Positions 36,683-40,342 of a stretch of DNA of 40,342 nt are shown one piece after another; within the stretch, counting starts at the first letter, position 1; every line of letters begins with the position of its first letter. Both the position numbers and the translations under genes were made by a program. Location: positions 1-40,342 of the forward strand of contig JAGDMS010000004.1 in assembly GCA_017860575.1 (NCBI GenBank), in the 5' to 3' direction. The notes beneath the pieces were generated by a model. That model had not been told where the DNA came from and made no database searches. It was given only the letters and a program-made list of their open reading frames with translations. This DNA comes from Deltaproteobacteria bacterium. Its GTDB lineage: Bacteria; Desulfobacterota; Binatia; HRBIN30.

Positions 36683-37423
36683 ATGAAGCGTGCACGAACG
36701 AAAGCGGCGATGGTGGTACTGCTGTGGGGGTTCGGGGTGGTGTGGAGCCCCCCGCGGGCGGTGGGCCAGTGTTGCGGGGACTGCAACGGCGATGGACAGG
36801 TGACCATCGATGAGATCCTCAAAGCGGTCAACCGGGCACTGGGGGGCACTTGCACGTCCCAATCCGGCGGGCAGCGGTTCCCGGCCACGGGGCAGACGAG
36901 CTGCTGGGATCCCAACGGCACCGTGATCGCCTGCAGCGGCACGGGTCAAGATGGTCAGATTCAGGCTGGTGGCGCCTTGGCCTACGTCGACAACGGCGAC
37001 GGGACCATCACTGACCTCAACACGCATTTGATGTGGGAGAAGAAGAGCGCTGACGGCAGCATTCATGGTTGGGACAATCCCTACACGTGGGCAGGTGCGT
37101 TCACCACGTTCATTGTCGGACTGAACGCGGGTGGTGGCTTTGCGGGGCATACGGACTGGCGGTTGCCGAACGTCAAGGAATTGCAGGGCATCATCAACTA
37201 CCAGAACGTCGTTCCGGCGGTCAGCGCGGCCTTCAACGCCAACTGCGCGCCGGGCTGCACCGTGACAACGTGCAGTTGCACGCAGTCGGGCGGATACTGG
37301 TCGTCTACTACGTACCAGCTCGGTCCTAACTCCGCGTGGAGCGTGTTCTTCCTCGACGGCGGCATGAACGGCAACGATAAGCGCGACGGCCTCTCTGTCC
37401 GTGCCGTTCGTGGCGGCTCATGA
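36683..37423 (+). CDS. Secreted protein with dockerin-like EF-hand segment and DUF1566 (Lcl C-terminal type) domain
   Basis: Signal peptide, CCGDCNGDGQVTIDEILKAVNRALGGTC, then GDGTITDLNTHLMWEKKSADGS...GHTDWRLPNVKELQGIINY...YWSSTTY...VRAVRGG. Confidence 0.88.
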   Translation: MKRARTKAAMVVLLWGFGVVWSPPRAVGQCCGDCNGDGQVTIDEILKAVNRALGGTCTSQSGGQRFPATGQTSCWDPNGTVIACSGTGQDGQIQAGGALAYVDNGDGTITDLNTHLMWEKKSADGSIHGWDNPYTWAGAFTTFIVGLNAGGGFAGHTDWRLPNVKELQGIINYQNVVPAVSAAFNANCAPGCTVTTCSCTQSGGYWSSTTYQLGPNSAWSVFFLDGGMNGNDKRDGLSVRAVRGGS

Positions 37424-37520
37424 TCGATATATCGGCTTGAGTTGGGATGAACAAAGGCCGCAGAAAGGCGCCCGGCGCGCTGATGCGGCTGGGCTTTGTT
37501 TGCAGTATTGTGATCGCGTG

Positions 37521-37583
37521 TTGACCAGTTCGCCGCGGCTAGGCTGATCACCGAAAACCCGGCACCACACCGGGCCGCCGCGG
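37521..37583 (+). repeat. 63-bp direct repeat, copy B, in the leader of the 37617 ORF
   Basis: Identical 63 bp to copy A; in copy B TCGCCGCGGC (37530-37539) pairs perfectly with GCCGCGGCGA (37577-37586), enclosing CCCGG-N7-CCGGG. Confidence 0.97.
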
Positions 37584-37616
37584 CGATTTCCTTGTGGGCA
37601 CCAAGTGGGAGGTGCA

Positions 37617-38375
37617 ATGGCAATCAAGAAAGAAAAGGCGGCTGCGGCATTCAGGAAGCGCAAGATTCCTTCAGAAGAAGCCAAGCGGTTTGCGCAGTGG
37701 CAGGGAGAGCAGGAACGGCGGCTTCGAGAATGGCTGGAACAATTCAAGTTCGTAAAGGCACCGATCGCGCCAGGTACGCTACGGCGGCTTAAGGTGGAAC
37801 TTCCCGACGAAGTGTGGCGCCAAGTCACGCCGACACTCCCTCTTGAGGCTGCAACGGCATTTTCCGTCAGGGAACGACTCCATGATCGCGCTGCCGACTC
37901 ATGGCGCGAAGGCGAACTGCATCAACTCGTCACCCGGAGCAAGAAGGAAGCGATTAATCGACGGTGTCGCCCGGATCAGGAGGTCGTCAATCTGTACTGG
38001 AAATCTGGGGCGGCGGCGATCGCAAATGCGGCCCAGGGTGCGTTAGAACAGCGCCTCCCCGTCCGCTGCTTTCTTGCCGGGTTGCGGCTTGCCCAGATAA
38101 ACCTTGAAGCCGGTTTCCCTGAAATTAGCCGTTCGATCAAAGCCTTCGATCGAGCAGGGCCAGAGCAATATGCACGGGAGCAAGCAAAAGGCATTGTCAT
38201 TACCGAAGCGCGGCGGCTGTTCAACCAGCGCTCCAGTCGGAGGCCCTCCGGCAAAGAGGTTGCCGAGCTTATCGCCGGCATGGACTTGGTGCAGGAGCGA
38301 ATTGAGAATCTGATCGGGCAGCCGTGGAAGGCATCCAACATCCGCAGGATACTTCGAGAAGCAAAACTGAAATAG
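37617..38375 (+). CDS. Hypothetical protein
   Basis: 252 aa MAIKKEKAAAAFRKRKIPSEEAKRF...QPWKASNIRRILREAKLK*, with GGGAGG SD; no domain recognised. Confidence 0.75.
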   Translation: MAIKKEKAAAAFRKRKIPSEEAKRFAQWQGEQERRLREWLEQFKFVKAPIAPGTLRRLKVELPDEVWRQVTPTLPLEAATAFSVRERLHDRAADSWREGELHQLVTRSKKEAINRRCRPDQEVVNLYWKSGAAAIANAAQGALEQRLPVRCFLAGLRLAQINLEAGFPEISRSIKAFDRAGPEQYAREQAKGIVITEARRLFNQRSSRRPSGKEVAELIAGMDLVQERIENLIGQPWKASNIRRILREAKLK

Positions 38376-38398
38376 CTGATACGTAGTCTACGTATCAG
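38376..38398. repeat. 23-nt perfect palindrome (11-bp arms)
   Basis: CTGATACGTAG-T-CTACGTATCAG directly after the stop codon of the 37617 ORF. Confidence 0.95.
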
Positions 38399-38406
38399 GC
38401 TTGTGC

Positions 38407-38438
38407 GCGTGCGATGCTGCATACAGCATGTCGCACGC
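38407..38438. repeat. Imperfect inverted repeat covering the start codon of the downstream HTH gene
   Basis: GCGTGCGATGCTG-CATA-CAGCATGTCGCACGC: 13 bp paired with a 2-nt bulge; ATG 38428 lies in the right arm. Confidence 0.9.
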
Positions 38439-38643
38439 CAACATAAACGAATTTCTTGAGTCAGCTGATGTTGCCCGCCTTCGCGGCGTGACGCCGGCGA
38501 CAGTCCGGCGCGATGCCGCGCGCGGGGTCCTCCCCGTTGCGGCGGTGACCAGCAAGGGCACTCGTCTCTTCAGACGCGAGGATGCCGAGCGCTATGCGGC
38601 ACGGGGTGGAGGGGTGGGGGATGGTCAGGGCGCCCGCGCGTAG
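38428..38643 (+). CDS. Small HTH (excisionase/AlpA/MerR-like) DNA-binding protein
   Basis: MSHANINEFLESADVARLRGVTPATVRRDAARGVLPVAAVTSKGTRLFRREDAERYAARGG winged-HTH/excisionase pattern. Confidence 0.8.
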   Translation: MSHANINEFLESADVARLRGVTPATVRRDAARGVLPVAAVTSKGTRLFRREDAERYAARGGGVGDGQGARA

Positions 38644-38848
38644 GCCCCCCGTGGGGGGCCCAGCACTGGCGGACGCGCTCCGGCATCTTCGACGAGTCAG
38701 CAACTCGCTGAACCGGCGCCTCCTGGCCGCCCGGCGCCGCGGTGACGTGTTGCGCGAGGACTTCTTCGCCACCGCGCTCATCCGGCTCAACACTGCGACG
38801 GACGATCTCCGCGAACTCCACGCCTATCTGAAAGCGGAGCAGCCGTGA
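38621..38848 (+). CDS. Small helical hypothetical protein
   Basis: MVRAPARRPPVGGPALADALRHLRRVSNSLNRRLLAARRRGDVLREDFFATALIRLNTATDDLRELHAYLKAEQP*, overlaps neighbours as in a compact element operon. Confidence 0.6.
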   Translation: MVRAPARRPPVGGPALADALRHLRRVSNSLNRRLLAARRRGDVLREDFFATALIRLNTATDDLRELHAYLKAEQP

Positions 38849-39699
38849 CGCAGCCGGACCCCACAGTGATCCCGCTCACGCTGCGCGCTCTGCCGCACTG
38901 GGTGTGTTGGCAGACCGTCGACCGGGCAGGCAAGGCAACGAAGGTTCCTATCGATGCGAAGACCGGCGCCTTCGCGTCGGTCATGGACTCGACAACGTGG
39001 AGTCCGTTTGCAATCGCTCTGGCGGCGGCGGATCGCTTCGACGGCCTGGGCTTTGTGCTCACAGGCGCGCCCCCCTTCGTGGTCGGTGTCGATCTCGACG
39101 CCTGCCGTGATCCCGAAACGGGCGTGCTGCATCCGACTGCGCAAGAGATCATCGGGCGACTCGGCACCTATGCGGAAGTGAGCCCGAGCGGCCGCGGTGT
39201 GCATTGCCTGGGCCTTGCCGAGATTCCCGCGGACCATCCCTGCCGCACGGGTACGATCGAGGTCTACAGCCGGAAGCGCTTTCTCACCGTGACTGGCTGG
39301 CACCTCGAGGGCACCCCCGGCGAGGTGCAGGACATCACCCGGGGGCTCTACTGGCTGTTCAAGACGTTCTTCGCCACACGCCCACAGCCGGCGAGCGCCC
39401 GCCCCCGCACCACGGTCACGATGACCGATCACATGGTGATCGAGAAGGCACTTGCCGCCCGCAACGGTGTGGAGTTCGCCAAATTGTGGGAGGGCGACTG
39501 GCAAGCCGCCGGGTACATGAGCCAGAGCGAAGCGGACCTAGCGCTGCTGTCGCACCTCGCGTTCTGGACGAACGGTGACGCCGCCCAGATGGAACGCCTG
39601 TTCGCGGCGTCGGGCCTGGCGCGGCCGAAGTGGGTGCAGCGTGCCGACTATCGGGCGCGGACGCTGGCACGGGCCCTGGCGGGGGTGGGTCATGCCTGA
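38845..39699 (+). CDS. Primase-polymerase, phage NrS-1 polymerase-like
   Basis: LPHWVCWQTV...KVPIDAKTGAFASVMDSTTWSPFAIAL...GLGFVLTGAPPFVVGVDLDACRDPETG...SPSGRGVHCLG, C-terminal SQSEADLALLSHLAFWTNGDAAQMERLFAASGL helical domain. Confidence 0.85.
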   Translation: MTQPDPTVIPLTLRALPHWVCWQTVDRAGKATKVPIDAKTGAFASVMDSTTWSPFAIALAAADRFDGLGFVLTGAPPFVVGVDLDACRDPETGVLHPTAQEIIGRLGTYAEVSPSGRGVHCLGLAEIPADHPCRTGTIEVYSRKRFLTVTGWHLEGTPGEVQDITRGLYWLFKTFFATRPQPASARPRTTVTMTDHMVIEKALAARNGVEFAKLWEGDWQAAGYMSQSEADLALLSHLAFWTNGDAAQMERLFAASGLARPKWVQRADYRARTLARALAGVGHA

Positions 39700-40342
39700 C
39701 GACTACACCTTTGCCGAGTGGACCACCGAACAAGAGGAACGCGACGCCATCCGCGAAGAGGACTGCGGCCCAAACGGCGAAGATCCGGGGGGAGCCAACG
39801 GACATGACTCCGCGCCCGCTTCGCCGCGTCTGCAGCTCTCCCCCCGACTCACGCGGGATGAGATGGCGGCGCAGTCGATCGAGTTTCTGTGCCAGGAGGC
39901 GCGCTTTCTCGCGCGTGGCGTGTCGACGCTCCTCACGTCCATCGGCGGCGTCGGCAAAACACGGATGCTGTTGCAGCTCCTCTCCGAACTGTCCCAGGGT
40001 GTGCCGCTGTTTGGCTGCGACCTGTTGTGCCCGACACGTCCGATGAAGTGCCTCTACATAGGCGCTGAAGATAGCCAGCCGTTCTTCAACTATTTGGCGC
40101 AACCCCTGCTCGCCAACAGCTCCGATACGCTGCCGTTCGACGTGATCCTGCTTCCCGAGGTGTGGCCGGGCTTTACACTCACCCCGACCACGACGGGCAC
40201 CCTGGCGGCGTTCGTCGAAGACTACCGGGCACAGCACGGGCTCGATTGCGCCGCGCTTGATCCGATGGTGTCACTCATCGGCCGCGAATACGCGGACATG
40301 ATGAAAAATCCCGTGGTCGCGCGGGCCTTCTTCAACGACTGC
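39692..40342 (+). CDS. RepA/AAA_25-like ATPase, truncated by the window edge
   Basis: Open frame from ATG 39692 to the end: ...LLTSIGGVGKTRMLLQLLSELSQGVPLFGC...KCLYIGAEDSQPFFNYL...LDCAALDPMVSLIG. Not in the ORF track because it has no stop in the window. Confidence 0.85.
   Translation, partial: MPDDYTFAEWTTEQEERDAIREEDCGPNGEDPGGANGHDSAPASPRLQLSPRLTRDEMAAQSIEFLCQEARFLARGVSTLLTSIGGVGKTRMLLQLLSELSQGVPLFGCDLLCPTRPMKCLYIGAEDSQPFFNYLAQPLLANSSDTLPFDVILLPEVWPGFTLTPTTTGTLAAFVEDYRAQHGLDCAALDPMVSLIGREYADMMKNPVVARAFFNDC

Noticed and set aside
36683-37423. Complete diversity-generating retroelement
   Set aside because: No reverse transcriptase ORF and no template-repeat copy of the DUF1566 3' end found in the window.
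36577-37583. Repeat copies as integron attC sites
   Set aside because: Lacks the RYYYAAC...GTTRRRY core boxes expected at the ends, and no integron integrase is seen.
1-40342. CRISPR arrays and rRNA genes
   Set aside because: No regularly spaced repeats and no rRNA-like sequence were seen on reading either strand.

Overview
GC-rich bacterial chromosome window, probably from an uncultured deltaproteobacterial-type or Binatota-like lineage (taxonomy is inferred). About 1-34.2 kb is conserved chromosome. It holds a complete type II secretion operon gspC-D-E-F-G-H-I-J-K-L-M-N on the minus strand. Next is an A-type Fe-S carrier and a tetrapyrrole operon (siroheme dehydrogenase, ccsA/hemX-like, hemA, hemC, cobA-hemD fusion, hemB), then infA. 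Further along are an ECF sigma/anti-sigma unit, a dksA-like gene, a SIMPL protein, a metallophosphoesterase, infC, purN, the F420 genes cofE/cofD/cofH/cofG, and a REC-histidine kinase. From about 34.3 kb to the right edge the window becomes accessory. It contains a probable midcut-by-XrtH (exosortase) substrate, a frameshifted terminase-like remnant, small phage-like ORFs, and a secreted dockerin/DUF1566 protein. It ends with an orphan ORF, an HTH/excisionase-like gene, an NrS-1-type PrimPol and a RepA-like AAA ATPase that runs off the edge. The most interesting non-gene signals are: (i) a 63-bp identical direct repeat in the leaders of two adjacent unrelated genes (36577 and 37521); (ii) a duplicated C-terminal coding tag ...DCIMDKLGIASA(D/E)* with partly synonymous differences (34583 and 36421); (iii) competing hairpins ending in a U-tract between gspE and gspF; (iv) two adjacent palindromes before the HTH gene, one covering its start codon; (v) an 8-bp x5 tandem repeat and long hairpin between convergent infC and purN; (vi) two sigma-54-like promoters upstream of two-component genes. 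Everything here was read by eye; no homology search or folding program was run.
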